A DNA stretch of 29,142 nucleotides from an uncultured Oscillospiraceae bacterium (GTDB taxonomy: Bacteria > Bacillota > Clostridia > Oscillospirales > Oscillospiraceae): positions 1 through 29,142 of the forward strand of contig CAJOCV010000003.1 in NCBI GenBank assembly GCA_905233785.1, written 5' to 3'. Position 1 is the first letter of the stretch; each line of letters begins with the position of its first letter. This document shows positions 7,285 to 14,518 of this stretch, one piece after another. The translations under genes were made by a program, and so were the position numbers. The notes beneath the pieces were generated by a model. It searched no databases, had not been told where the DNA came from, and saw nothing but the letters and a program-made list of their open reading frames with translations.

Positions 7285-10200
7285 TTAGAGACTGTTGAAG
7301 ATGTTGTCATCATCCGAATCCTCATCCTCACGGTTTTTCTGCGCGGATCTCATGATTCGCCGAACTCCGCTTTTCGGCTGCTCGCGCCTGTCACTCTCAG
7401 CTAACTGCGGTAGCGAGTCTTCTCTTCCATCGGTTCCGGCCGTTTTCACAGTTGATGTCAACCCAATTTCCAAAGGAGCGTCGTCTTCGGCTTCCGCGTC
7501 TGGTACGTCGCATGATGCGTTCGCCTCCGCTGCGCGCATGCTGGGCAGGGACTCCAAGCTCTCCGTCACGATGTCGTCCGTCGGGGCGCTGCAAGCCTCA
7601 TGCTCCTTCGGGCTCTCGACGATCGTCTCATCGTCCACAAAAACCTCGACAGCTTCCGGGTTATTGTCTTCGGTGCCTTCCGGATTTTCGTCCTCGGCGA
7701 TTTCCGGGTTCTTGTCTTCGGTGCCTTCCGGGTTCTCGTCTTCGGTGCCTTCCGGGCTATCGTCTTCGGCGGCTTCCGGGTTCTCGTCTTCGGTGCCTTC
7801 CGGGCTATCGTCTTCGAGGGCTTCCGGGTTCTCGTCTTCGGTGCCTTCCGGGTTCTCGTCTTCGAGGGCTTCCGGGCTATCGTCTTCGAGGGCTTCCGGG
7901 TTCTCGTCTTCGGAGATTTCCGGGTTCTCGTCTTCGGCGCCTTCCGGGCTATCGTCTTCGAGGGCTTCCGGGTTCTCGTCCTCGGCGGCTTCCGGGTTCT
8001 CGTCTTCGGAGATTTCCGGGTTCTCGTCTTCGGTGCCTTCCGGGCTATCGTCTTCGAGGGCTTCCGGGTTATCGTCCTCGGCGGCTTCCGGGTTCTCGTC
8101 TTCGGCGATTTCCGGGCTATCGTCTTCGAGGGCTTCCGGATTTTCGTCCTCGGCGATTTCCGGGTTCTCGTCTTCGGGGGCTTCCGGATTTTCGACCTCG
8201 GCGGCTTCCGGGTTATCGCCCTCGGCGATTTCCGGGTTCTCGTCTTCGGCGGCTTCCGGGCTATCGTCTTCGAGGGCTTCCGGATTTTCGACCTCGGCGA
8301 TTTCCGGGTTCTCGTCCTCGGCGGCTTCCGGGTTCTCGTCTTCGGCGATTTCCGGGCTATCGTCCTCGGCGATTTCCGGGTTCTCGTCTTCGAGGGCTTC
8401 CGGGTTCTCGACCTCGGCGATTTCCGGGTTCTTGTCTTCGGCGGCTTCCGGGTTCTCGTCCTCGGCGGCTTCCACGCCGATACCGTAAACTACGTCTGCC
8501 TCGCCGCTCTCCAAAGGCAGCTCGGAAGGCTCTTCCAAATTCTGATCCTCTTGAGTTTCTGCGGTCGCCCATGCTTCGGGGATTTCGACAGGAGCTTCCG
8601 CTTTCATCGCTTCGTCAGCTTTCTCGCGCGGATGCGCCCAGTCTTCCGCTTCTTCGCTGTCTGTGGGCGTTTCCCGGGAAATAGCCGCTTCCGCCATCTC
8701 GGAAATCGGCTCCTCCCAGGCAGCAGAGTCGTCGCCTCCGCTGGACATTTCGGATAAGAAATCGCTTGATGACGCAGAATCGACTGTCTGCTGTTCGGTT
8801 TCAAGCGGGACGGGGGCGGTTGTGTCCGACTCTTCGTTGGAGCCCCAGTTGCCCTCAAGCCCGATCTTGAGCAGTTCCTGAACAACTTCGGCATCCGTCT
8901 GTCTGGGCGCTTCGATCTCCTCCACTTCGCCCATCAAATCCATGTAGATGTTGTGCCGCTTGTTGTCCTGCTTTTCGCTTAGCTTTACATCACCGAAGTA
9001 ATCATCCGCCGAAACCTTTCCAGCGCTCTTCTCTCTGCTCTCCCGAAGAACAAAGGGCGGCTTCTCTTTACGCTTCTTTTTCTTAACTTTGGCCGGAGCT
9101 TCCGTCTCACGATTCTCATTCGGAGTACTCTGCTCACTGTTTCCGTTCTCATCCTTCTTGGAGCGGCGCTTGAACAGCCCCTTCTTCTTTTTCTTTTTGT
9201 TCTCGTTTTCCTTCTTCGACTTTTCCTGCGCGGTGAGGGCATTGAGGGATTCGGTAACCTCCTTGTTCTCGCCTTTTTCTTTCTTTTTCTTTTTCCCTTT
9301 CCCTCTGCGGTTCTTCCGATTGGCCTCGTCGCTCTGGGCGGATTCACCACGCAGCAAATTCTTACTGGACTGCATTTTGTTAATGATGCAGCCCACAATA
9401 CGGGTGCCGGATTTATCCAGTTTTTCCAGAGAGCTCTGAATCTCATTCATGGAGGACATATCATAGCCGGCCACGAAAAGAACTGTGCTCGCGACCTTGT
9501 TGAGACTCAGAGTCTCAGATTCCTTGCCAACAGGCGGCGCGTCAATGATGATATACTCATACTGCTGCTTAAGGCGAGTAATCAGGTCAATCACCGCGCT
9601 GTCCATTGTAATGAGGCTATACTCCATCACCATCGGCAGCAAATCAAGATAACCGGTCAGATTGGTGATCGCCTCCTCAGGCGCGATCTCACCGCGATAG
9701 AGAGCGTTAAGGGAGTGGTTATAATCCACTGTGTTGAGGAACAAGGTGCCCAGTGTCGGGTTTTTATAGTCAAAGTCGATCAGGAGCGTCTTGTGCTCCA
9801 TATCCGACATTTGAATGGCGAGGTTAGCGGCGGCGGTAGTTCTACCCTCCTGGCTGTCGGCGGAGGTCACATAGAGGCATTGGCAATGATCTCGGGCGCC
9901 CAATCGGTTGACCAGAATATAGGCCGCTGATGAATAGTTTTGTATGACGTTTGTGGAGACATTATCATCTTTAACAAGGATCGAGGTTTTTTTGTGGAAG
10001 AAGGCGTTATCCAGCGGGATGATGCCAAGCGTCTCCAGGCCGAAGACAGTTTCTACATCCTTGGGGTTAATCAGTGTCGGACGCATCAGAAGCTCGATCA
10101 CGCTGAAGCCAAGACCGGCGGCAAACCCGAGAACCGGCAGCGCCATCCAGGTCTTCGCTGCCGAAGACCTCGAGCTGTAAACCGAGGAGCGCGGCGCATT

Positions 10201-10713
10201 AATCACACGCAGCTCACCGATGTTGATCAGTTCTCTCAACAGCGCGTTTGTTTTATCGACAATATCCTGCCAGATCAGCAGCCCCTCGTCGCCGTTATCC
10301 CAGACGAGACGGATGGTGACGATCGAGCTCTCGCCATAGCGCGAAAGGGAGATGCTGCTTTTGAGTGCGCCGGTGGACACACCCAAAAGCTCCGTATCGT
10401 TAATCACCTCATCGAGCAGGCGATCACTGAACACGATGTAATTTACCGTGTCATACAGATCCTCCGCCATGGTTATATCGGCTTTGTTGGGAGTAATACC
10501 GTTGTTCGGATAATGGCCGGTGGGATCAGCCGCGGAAATCATGACTGATCCGTCGATCCGATAGGTATCCGCCGTGGTCTCGAGATAGCTCATGGCGGAC
10601 ATCAGCAGACCAAATACAAGCCCCAGGAAGGTAAGAGAGAGGATGATTTTCCAACGCTTTTGAACTGCAAACAAAATATCTCCGACACGGAGCTGAATGC
10701 CGACAGATTTCAT
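7285..10713 (-). CDS. Wzz/Wzc-like polysaccharide co-polymerase with degenerate kinase domain and acidic octapeptide repeat tail
   Basis: The 1142-residue product starts at ATG 10713, behind GGAGGGGAGAGC; upstream in-frame ATGs lack a site. The Wzz-like part has membrane helices near 21-42 and 189-210 with a short outer loop. A BY-kinase-like domain spans about 250-455, with Walker A-like SADSQEGRTTAAAN (284-297), Walker A' LLIDFDYKNP (310-319) and Walker B YIIIDAPP (387-394). The Walker A lysine is replaced by Arg291 and the preceding Gly by Gln, so phosphotransfer is doubtful. A lysine-rich linker (about 465-555) is followed by a strongly acidic region. Residues 749-1020 are 34 tandem octapeptides of form (A/I/G)xED(E/D)(N/S)PE. 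No C-terminal tyrosine cluster is visible. Such proteins control chain length with Wzy. The repeat tail is far outside the usual family length of about 230 (separate Wzz-like adaptor) to 720 (fused) residues. Confidence 0.88.
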   Translation of the reverse strand: MKSVGIQLRVGDILFAVQKRWKIILSLTFLGLVFGLLMSAMSYLETTADTYRIDGSVMISAADPTGHYPNNGITPNKADITMAEDLYDTVNYIVFSDRLLDEVINDTELLGVSTGALKSSISLSRYGESSIVTIRLVWDNGDEGLLIWQDIVDKTNALLRELINIGELRVINAPRSSVYSSRSSAAKTWMALPVLGFAAGLGFSVIELLMRPTLINPKDVETVFGLETLGIIPLDNAFFHKKTSILVKDDNVSTNVIQNYSSAAYILVNRLGARDHCQCLYVTSADSQEGRTTAAANLAIQMSDMEHKTLLIDFDYKNPTLGTLFLNTVDYNHSLNALYRGEIAPEEAITNLTGYLDLLPMVMEYSLITMDSAVIDLITRLKQQYEYIIIDAPPVGKESETLSLNKVASTVLFVAGYDMSSMNEIQSSLEKLDKSGTRIVGCIINKMQSSKNLLRGESAQSDEANRKNRRGKGKKKKKEKGENKEVTESLNALTAQEKSKKENENKKKKKKGLFKRRSKKDENGNSEQSTPNENRETEAPAKVKKKKRKEKPPFVLRESREKSAGKVSADDYFGDVKLSEKQDNKRHNIYMDLMGEVEEIEAPRQTDAEVVQELLKIGLEGNWGSNEESDTTAPVPLETEQQTVDSASSSDFLSEMSSGGDDSAAWEEPISEMAEAAISRETPTDSEEAEDWAHPREKADEAMKAEAPVEIPEAWATAETQEDQNLEEPSELPLESGEADVVYGIGVEAAEDENPEAAEDKNPEIAEVENPEALEDENPEIAEDDSPEIAEDENPEAAEDENPEIAEVENPEALEDDSPEAAEDENPEIAEGDNPEAAEVENPEAPEDENPEIAEDENPEALEDDSPEIAEDENPEAAEDDNPEALEDDSPEGTEDENPEISEDENPEAAEDENPEALEDDSPEGAEDENPEISEDENPEALEDDSPEALEDENPEGTEDENPEALEDDSPEGTEDENPEAAEDDSPEGTEDENPEGTEDKNPEIAEDENPEGTEDNNPEAVEVFVDDETIVESPKEHEACSAPTDDIVTESLESLPSMRAAEANASCDVPDAEAEDDAPLEIGLTSTVKTAGTDGREDSLPQLAESDRREQPKSGVRRIMRSAQKNREDEDSDDDNIFNSL
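7654..8469 (-). repeat. 34 x 24-bp in-frame tandem repeat inside the co-polymerase gene
   Basis: The array is 816 bp of degenerate 24-bp units, each encoding one octapeptide such as AAEDENPE, ALEDDSPE, GTEDENPE or IAEDENPE. I count 34 consecutive units without any register slip. Several higher-order blocks recur, for instance ALEDDSPE-GTEDENPE, which suggests expansion by unequal crossing-over or slippage in multiples of units. No unit changes the reading frame. Confidence 0.95.
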
Positions 10714-10751
10714 GCTCTCCCCTCCTTTTCTCATAAATCGGGAGCCGGATT

Positions 10752-10773
10752 GCTCTTTTTGGGTGAAAAGAGC
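10752..10773 (-). other. Leader hairpin upstream of the co-polymerase gene
   Basis: GCTCTTTT and AAAAGAGC form a perfect 8-bp stem with a 6-nt loop. It lies about 40 nt upstream of the co-polymerase start, just before its ribosome binding site region. A regulatory role is only a suggestion. Confidence 0.4.
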
Positions 10774-10912
10774 CCAGGATCTGGTAAAATGAATGCTTCC
10801 AAGGAAGCGCTCACGGAATTGACAAAGCGCATTCTGCGGATATTGATCCTCTGATAACGGCAATGTTTCGCAGGAATGCTGTATGATTGCAGGAAAACTG
10901 ACAAAATCAGAT

Positions 10913-10933
10913 GTCGAAGACGATTGCTTCGAC
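10913..10933 (-). other. 7-bp perfect hairpin downstream of the Cna-B-like gene
   Basis: GTCGAAG and CTTCGAC pair perfectly around a 7-nt loop. On the minus strand the stem is followed by ATCTGATTTTG, a weak U-containing stretch. It may assist transcript ending or stabilise the mRNA. Confidence 0.4.
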
Positions 10934-10953
10934 GTTTCCCAAAATGCCGACTT

Positions 10954-10987
10954 GCAGCATCCTTGCGGAAAAACGCAAAGATGCTGC
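10954..10987 (-). terminator. 14-bp hairpin after the Cna-B-like gene, possible terminator or mRNA stabiliser
   Basis: The arms 10954-10967 and 10974-10987 pair over 14 bp with one G-U and a 6-nt loop. It starts 27 nt beyond the stop of the Cna-B-like gene. No good U-tract follows on the minus strand, so it may be a stabiliser or partial terminator rather than a strong intrinsic terminator. Confidence 0.5.
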
Positions 10988-11013
10988 TTTCAAACAATGG
11001 TTTCCGAGTCGGC

Positions 11014-12711
11014 TCAGTAACCCCGCTTCTTTCTTCTGTGTCTGGCAATCAGCACAATGATCCCGACGATTATCAGGAGCGCCGCCGCTGCGGCTCCACC
11101 CATAATCAGATAACGCATCAGATACGAGGTGTGCAGATTGATGACCTGAGGCTCTGCGGTATCCTCGATCACAACATCAAAGCGGTTCGAGGTGTCGCCG
11201 TCGCGATACAGGTAGTAGGAGCCGGGCGCAAGATCAGTAAAGCTCAGCAGATCGCCGCTCGTTGTCCAGCTGCGTACCAAATTGTCGCTGCTGTCAAAGA
11301 GCGAGAGGTTAACATCCTGAACCTGGGTGTGCGAGAACTCATCTGTGATGCCGAAGGATACGCGAATCATGCGGTTAGTAAGCTCCAGCTCACCCTGATC
11401 CTCCCCGTTGATACGTCCGCTGCTGTCAACCGTGAAGGAATACGTGGTACTGTCGATCCGGAAGTCCTGCGCTGAATTGATCTGTGCAATCTGATAGGTG
11501 GTGTTCTTTTCCAAACTGTTAAGCAGGATCTCGCCCATGCCGTCCGTAGTAATCTCAAAAGGCTCTATCAGCGAGCCGGGAGCCGTCACCCGGAAGGTGG
11601 CGTCCGCAATCGGACGGTTTACATAATATTCATCCCGCAGCACAAGGTGGATCTTTGTGCGTGGGCTGCTGACCGGATAGGCAGGCGGCAGAATATCGGT
11701 TTTCTTCTCGACTGTCGCCTCAAAGTCCTTGTCAAGGCCGACGTAGTATTGGGGGATCACACGCTGACGCACATAGTAGGAGCCGAGATAGAGCTCATTG
11801 CTGGTACCCTCGCCGTGTTCATCACAGAGGATCTCTCCCACGGTTTCGCCTTGGCGGTAGCGCAGGGTTCCGTCACTGGTGATAACATCGTCCACTGCAA
11901 TCACGTCAAACGCAGCGCCTGACAGAGGGCCGCCGCTATCCGAATCGGTCATCTTGACGCGAATCACGTTGCGCGAGGGAAAGACCGGAACCATGACGAC
12001 GAGCGGATCCTCCCAGTCGTAGGTGTCGTCAATGACGAAGAAGGTATTTTCCGCCGGGTCATAGCCGCTCGGCTCGGTGAGATTGTGCAGCTCATAGTTG
12101 CCGGGCAACAGCTTCTCCGGCAGATAGAAGGTACCGGTTTCGGTTGTTTCATATGTACGGAAGGTCAGCCGTTCTGGATAGTAGACGTTTAGCACCTGCA
12201 GTGCGTGGTCGTTCCCGTACAGCTCAAACTGCACCCCGCTTTCCTTTACGGTGCGCTCAGTGTCCCCATCGACGAGCATGACAAACACGGCCGATTTTTT
12301 GCCGATGTTGGGGTCTTCCCCGTCTCCTTCGTCATCACCATCGCCAAAGCCGCCGCCCCCGCCGTTGGGAAGAGGCGTCGGTGTGGGAGTCGGCGTCGGC
12401 GTGGGGCTTTCCGATGGGGAGGGAGACGGGTCCATGCCCTCGCCGAGCAGGATACCTCCACCCTCGCCGCCAAGCTCGAGCGGGATCAAGGGCGTCTCCG
12501 TTGGAGTCGATTCAACGTCGTTCGGATCGCTGTCGGCATAGGTGTTTCCTGCCTCCGGGTCGGGCAGCTTGTAGCGCGGAATCTGAACAAGGTACAGACC
12601 AAGCAAGAGAATAACCAGCATCAAGATCAGCAGCAGCGCACTGAACATATCAGAGGCGGGCTGCCAGAAATTGAATTCCCCTTCATTTTTTCGCGAATTA
12701 CGCTGTTTCAT
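11014..12711 (-). CDS. MotB/ExbD-like helix protein with SpaA/Cna-B-like ectodomains
   Basis: The 565-residue product has a short basic cytosolic N-terminus, then FWQPASDMFSALLLILMLV with Asp21 at the head of the first helix (22-42). That is the arrangement of the ion-carrying Asp in MotB, ExbD, TolR and ZorB. A Pro/Thr/Ser/Gly-rich linker (about 95-135) follows. Residues about 140-520 form four beta-rich repeats like SpaA/Cna-B (prealbumin-like) domains, with segments such as LLPGNYELHNLTEPSGY and DLAPGSYYLYRDG. A second helix (533-556) and the basic end RHRRKKRGY close the protein. There is no OmpA-type peptidoglycan-binding domain. ATG 12711 overlaps the stop of the channel-EAL gene (ATGA), so translation is probably coupled. 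I infer that it is the B subunit of an ion-driven complex with an outward adhesin-like load; this is not established. Confidence 0.75.
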   Translation of the reverse strand: MKQRNSRKNEGEFNFWQPASDMFSALLLILMLVILLLGLYLVQIPRYKLPDPEAGNTYADSDPNDVESTPTETPLIPLELGGEGGGILLGEGMDPSPSPSESPTPTPTPTPTPLPNGGGGGFGDGDDEGDGEDPNIGKKSAVFVMLVDGDTERTVKESGVQFELYGNDHALQVLNVYYPERLTFRTYETTETGTFYLPEKLLPGNYELHNLTEPSGYDPAENTFFVIDDTYDWEDPLVVMVPVFPSRNVIRVKMTDSDSGGPLSGAAFDVIAVDDVITSDGTLRYRQGETVGEILCDEHGEGTSNELYLGSYYVRQRVIPQYYVGLDKDFEATVEKKTDILPPAYPVSSPRTKIHLVLRDEYYVNRPIADATFRVTAPGSLIEPFEITTDGMGEILLNSLEKNTTYQIAQINSAQDFRIDSTTYSFTVDSSGRINGEDQGELELTNRMIRVSFGITDEFSHTQVQDVNLSLFDSSDNLVRSWTTSGDLLSFTDLAPGSYYLYRDGDTSNRFDVVIEDTAEPQVINLHTSYLMRYLIMGGAAAAALLIIVGIIVLIARHRRKKRGY

Positions 12712-14288
12712 TTGCCTGTCGCTCCGGACATAATATTTTCAAAATCTACCACTGCGATCGGCTTCGACAGATAGAAGCCCTGACCCTCGCTGCAGCCGCA
12801 CTTGCGCAGCATGCCGAGCTGCTCCATGCTCTCGATTCCTTCGGCCGCGATGGTCATGTGCAGCTTTCTGCCCTGGTCGAAGACTGTGCTGAGGGCGCTC
12901 TGGTTGTTGCTCCCGCTAAAGCGGCGCAGATCAAGCTTTAGAACATCGGCCTGGATATCCTGAATAGAGCTCAAGGAGAAATAATCACCGTCAAATCCGT
13001 CCAGCACCACGCGGAAACCGCTTTGACGCAGCTTCTTTTCCGTCTCCAGTACTGCGTGACTTGCCAGGAGATATGCGTTCTCCGTTATTTCAATTACAAG
13101 GTGCATCGGCGGGATGCGGTATTTTTTCAGCATATTGTCGAAAAATTCCGCGATGTCGATAGCAAGAATATCCGTCTTCGTGACATTGATGGACACCGGT
13201 ACCGGGCGCAGTCCCTTGTCGATCCAGGTGCGAATCTGAGCGCAAACCTTCTCCCAAATATACTGGTCAAGCTTGGTGATGTAGCCGTTGCTCTCGAGCA
13301 CGGGGATAAAGACTGCGGGCGAGACCATGCCCAGCTTGCCGTGGTTCCAGCGTACCAGCGCTTCGGCTCCTGAGACCTTTTTCGTCTCCAGATCAAACTT
13401 CGGCTGCAGATAGAAGATGAATTCCTCATCCTTGAGTCCCTGAAGAATCTGGGGCATTAAAATCTGCTCATTGCCGCTGTTGCCCGCCTGCTGCGGCGCG
13501 CCGCCGCCGGCCACGCCGCCGGCCAGGGAAAAGCCGCTGTTTTTCGGCAGACGTTCAAGCAGCTGGACAATCTGCTTCATTTCCTTGCGCTCGCGGTAGC
13601 GAATCTGCTCATCCATCGTGGGGATGACGTTTTTGTGGAATTCATCGAGAAACAGATCCAGGTTGCGCAGCATCATGTTCCATGTGATGCGCAGCAGAAT
13701 GTTCAGCACAAGCGACAAAATTACACCCGCAATCGAAGTGTAGAACGCAATCTGAATACCGCTCAACAGCGTCTGCACACTGGTCAGTGCGGAGTTTACC
13801 GTGCTGAAGCCAATCCCTTGAATGCCGACGATCAGGCCGATAAAGGTACCCAGAATGCCGAGGCCGGTAAGTGTGCCCGGAAGCTGCGTGATAACGCCCT
13901 GCCAGCTCTTGACAGACAGAATATCCTCATTGATATATTCCTCAATATCACTCAGCACCTGCCCCGCTTCCCGCTGCGCCTGGATTTTATCCTGATACTT
14001 GCGAAACAGCTCATCCAGCGTGCGCTGATGGAAAAAATCGTCGATCTGGACGATGACAGACCAGGTGGAGCTGGTCTGAACCTCCAGGGCACGCTCAATG
14101 TTATTCACGCCCGTTTCAAAGGCCCGGTAATACTGTATGGTCGGGAGGATTCCTATGAGAATGCCCAAAAAAGAGACCACTTCCATAATCAAAATGAAGA
14201 CGGTCGAAATCTCGTCCGGCGCATAGGCTGTAAGAATGATGCCGCCAATCAAAACAAAGATGACGAGCAAATAGATCAATCTGCGCAT
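12708..14288 (-). CDS. MotA/TolQ/ExbB-like channel protein fused to an EAL domain
   Basis: The 526-residue product has four predicted helices (about 4-22, 29-50, 136-158, 177-200) with a cytosolic helical loop between helices 2 and 3, a MotA-like layout. The channel signature is LPGTLTGLGILGTFIGLIVG, with Thr148, and LSGIQIAFYTSIAGVILSL, with Thr184. These match the conserved GTxxG and A-x-x-T-x-x-G segments of ExbB/TolQ/MotA. After a Gly-rich linker (255-272), residues about 280-520 are an EAL domain: E309-A-L-V-R313, N368, E400, K451-x-D453, E483 and Q503 are present. The DDFG motif reads D430-G-F-D, so the second Asp is missing and phosphodiesterase activity is doubtful. AGGAG precedes ATG 14288. 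The gene has its own promoter and overlaps the next gene by 4 nt. The channel part could transduce ion flow or envelope state to c-di-GMP signalling. Confidence 0.85.
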   Translation of the reverse strand: MRRLIYLLVIFVLIGGIILTAYAPDEISTVFILIMEVVSFLGILIGILPTIQYYRAFETGVNNIERALEVQTSSTWSVIVQIDDFFHQRTLDELFRKYQDKIQAQREAGQVLSDIEEYINEDILSVKSWQGVITQLPGTLTGLGILGTFIGLIVGIQGIGFSTVNSALTSVQTLLSGIQIAFYTSIAGVILSLVLNILLRITWNMMLRNLDLFLDEFHKNVIPTMDEQIRYRERKEMKQIVQLLERLPKNSGFSLAGGVAGGGAPQQAGNSGNEQILMPQILQGLKDEEFIFYLQPKFDLETKKVSGAEALVRWNHGKLGMVSPAVFIPVLESNGYITKLDQYIWEKVCAQIRTWIDKGLRPVPVSINVTKTDILAIDIAEFFDNMLKKYRIPPMHLVIEITENAYLLASHAVLETEKKLRQSGFRVVLDGFDGDYFSLSSIQDIQADVLKLDLRRFSGSNNQSALSTVFDQGRKLHMTIAAEGIESMEQLGMLRKCGCSEGQGFYLSKPIAVVDFENIMSGATGK

Positions 14289-14316
14289 AATTAGCTCCTA
14301 AGCGACTGGGAGTGTC

Positions 14317-14340
14317 GAAAAAGCGGTGTTCCGCTTTTTT
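14317..14340 (-). terminator. Hairpin in the leader of the channel-EAL gene, possible terminator or attenuator
   Basis: AAAAAGCGG (14318-14326) pairs with CCGCTTTTT (14331-14339) around TGTT. It sits just downstream of the predicted start site of the 14350-14378 promoter and 29 nt before the gene. In the minus direction five U residues follow the GC stem, so it could terminate read-through from the phosphohexomutase gene or attenuate the new transcript. In the plus direction the T-run is longer, but no plus-strand gene precedes it. Confidence 0.6.
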
Positions 14341-14349
14341 TATTTTCTT

Positions 14350-14378
14350 ATTATAGCATATTTTTCCTCATATTGCAA
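14350..14378 (-). promoter_or_regulatory. Sigma-A-type promoter for the channel-EAL / Cna-B pair
   Basis: TTGCAA (14373-14378) and a perfect TATAAT (14350-14355) are separated by 17 nt on the minus strand, with an extended TGC just before the -10. Transcription would begin near 14343. This separates expression of the pair from the sugar-nucleotide genes upstream. Confidence 0.75.
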
Positions 14379-14481
14379 GGACGAAGCGAGCACATAATTA
14401 TGATCCAATTGTTGCCAAAAATCAGAAAATTCTCAGAAAAAAGGAACGAAAAACAGATGAATTATCAATTTTTTATTCTTT

Positions 14482-14511
14482 CGCCGTCCACCGCTAATTC
14501 GGCGGACGGCG
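14482..14511 (-). terminator. GC-rich hairpin after the phosphohexomutase gene
   Basis: CGCCGTCC-A-CCG (14482-14493) pairs with CGG-C-GGACGGCG (14500-14511) around CTAATT, giving an 11-bp stem with one mismatch. It begins 8 nt after the phosphohexomutase stop on the minus strand. The following minus-strand sequence is A-rich, not U-rich, so it may protect the mRNA end or slow polymerase rather than act as a classical terminator. Confidence 0.5.
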
Positions 14512-14518
14512 ATCGTTT

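Larger units (their letters stand above)
10714..11013. other. Intergenic region of 300 nt with three hairpins
   Basis: This gap separates the Cna-B-like gene (upstream on the minus strand) from the co-polymerase gene. It contains hairpins at 10954-10987, 10913-10933 and 10752-10773. I see no coding frame with a ribosome binding site and no convincing sigma-A promoter, and no match to the c-di-GMP riboswitch cores I looked for by eye. Confidence 0.6.

Noticed and set aside
7654..8469. CRISPR-like appearance of regularly spaced repeats
   Set aside because: The units are contiguous, with no unique spacers, all are multiples of 24 bp in frame, and no cas genes are present.
7295..8757. Three overlapping plus-strand frames rich in Ser-Gly-Phe, Arg-Leu-Pro or Phe-Arg-Val repeats
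   Set aside because: They are mirror frames of the 24-bp tandem repeat, which lacks stops in all frames. The minus-strand frame has recognisable domains before the repeat.
10714..11013. Possible c-di-GMP riboswitch before the co-polymerase gene
   Set aside because: I looked for the conserved cores of the GEMM-type aptamers on the minus strand and saw none. A covariance-model search would settle this.
12708..14288. Flagellar MotA or Zorya ZorA identity for the channel-EAL protein
   Set aside because: No flagellar, helicase or nuclease genes accompany it, and its C-terminus is an EAL domain. Only the superfamily level is supported.
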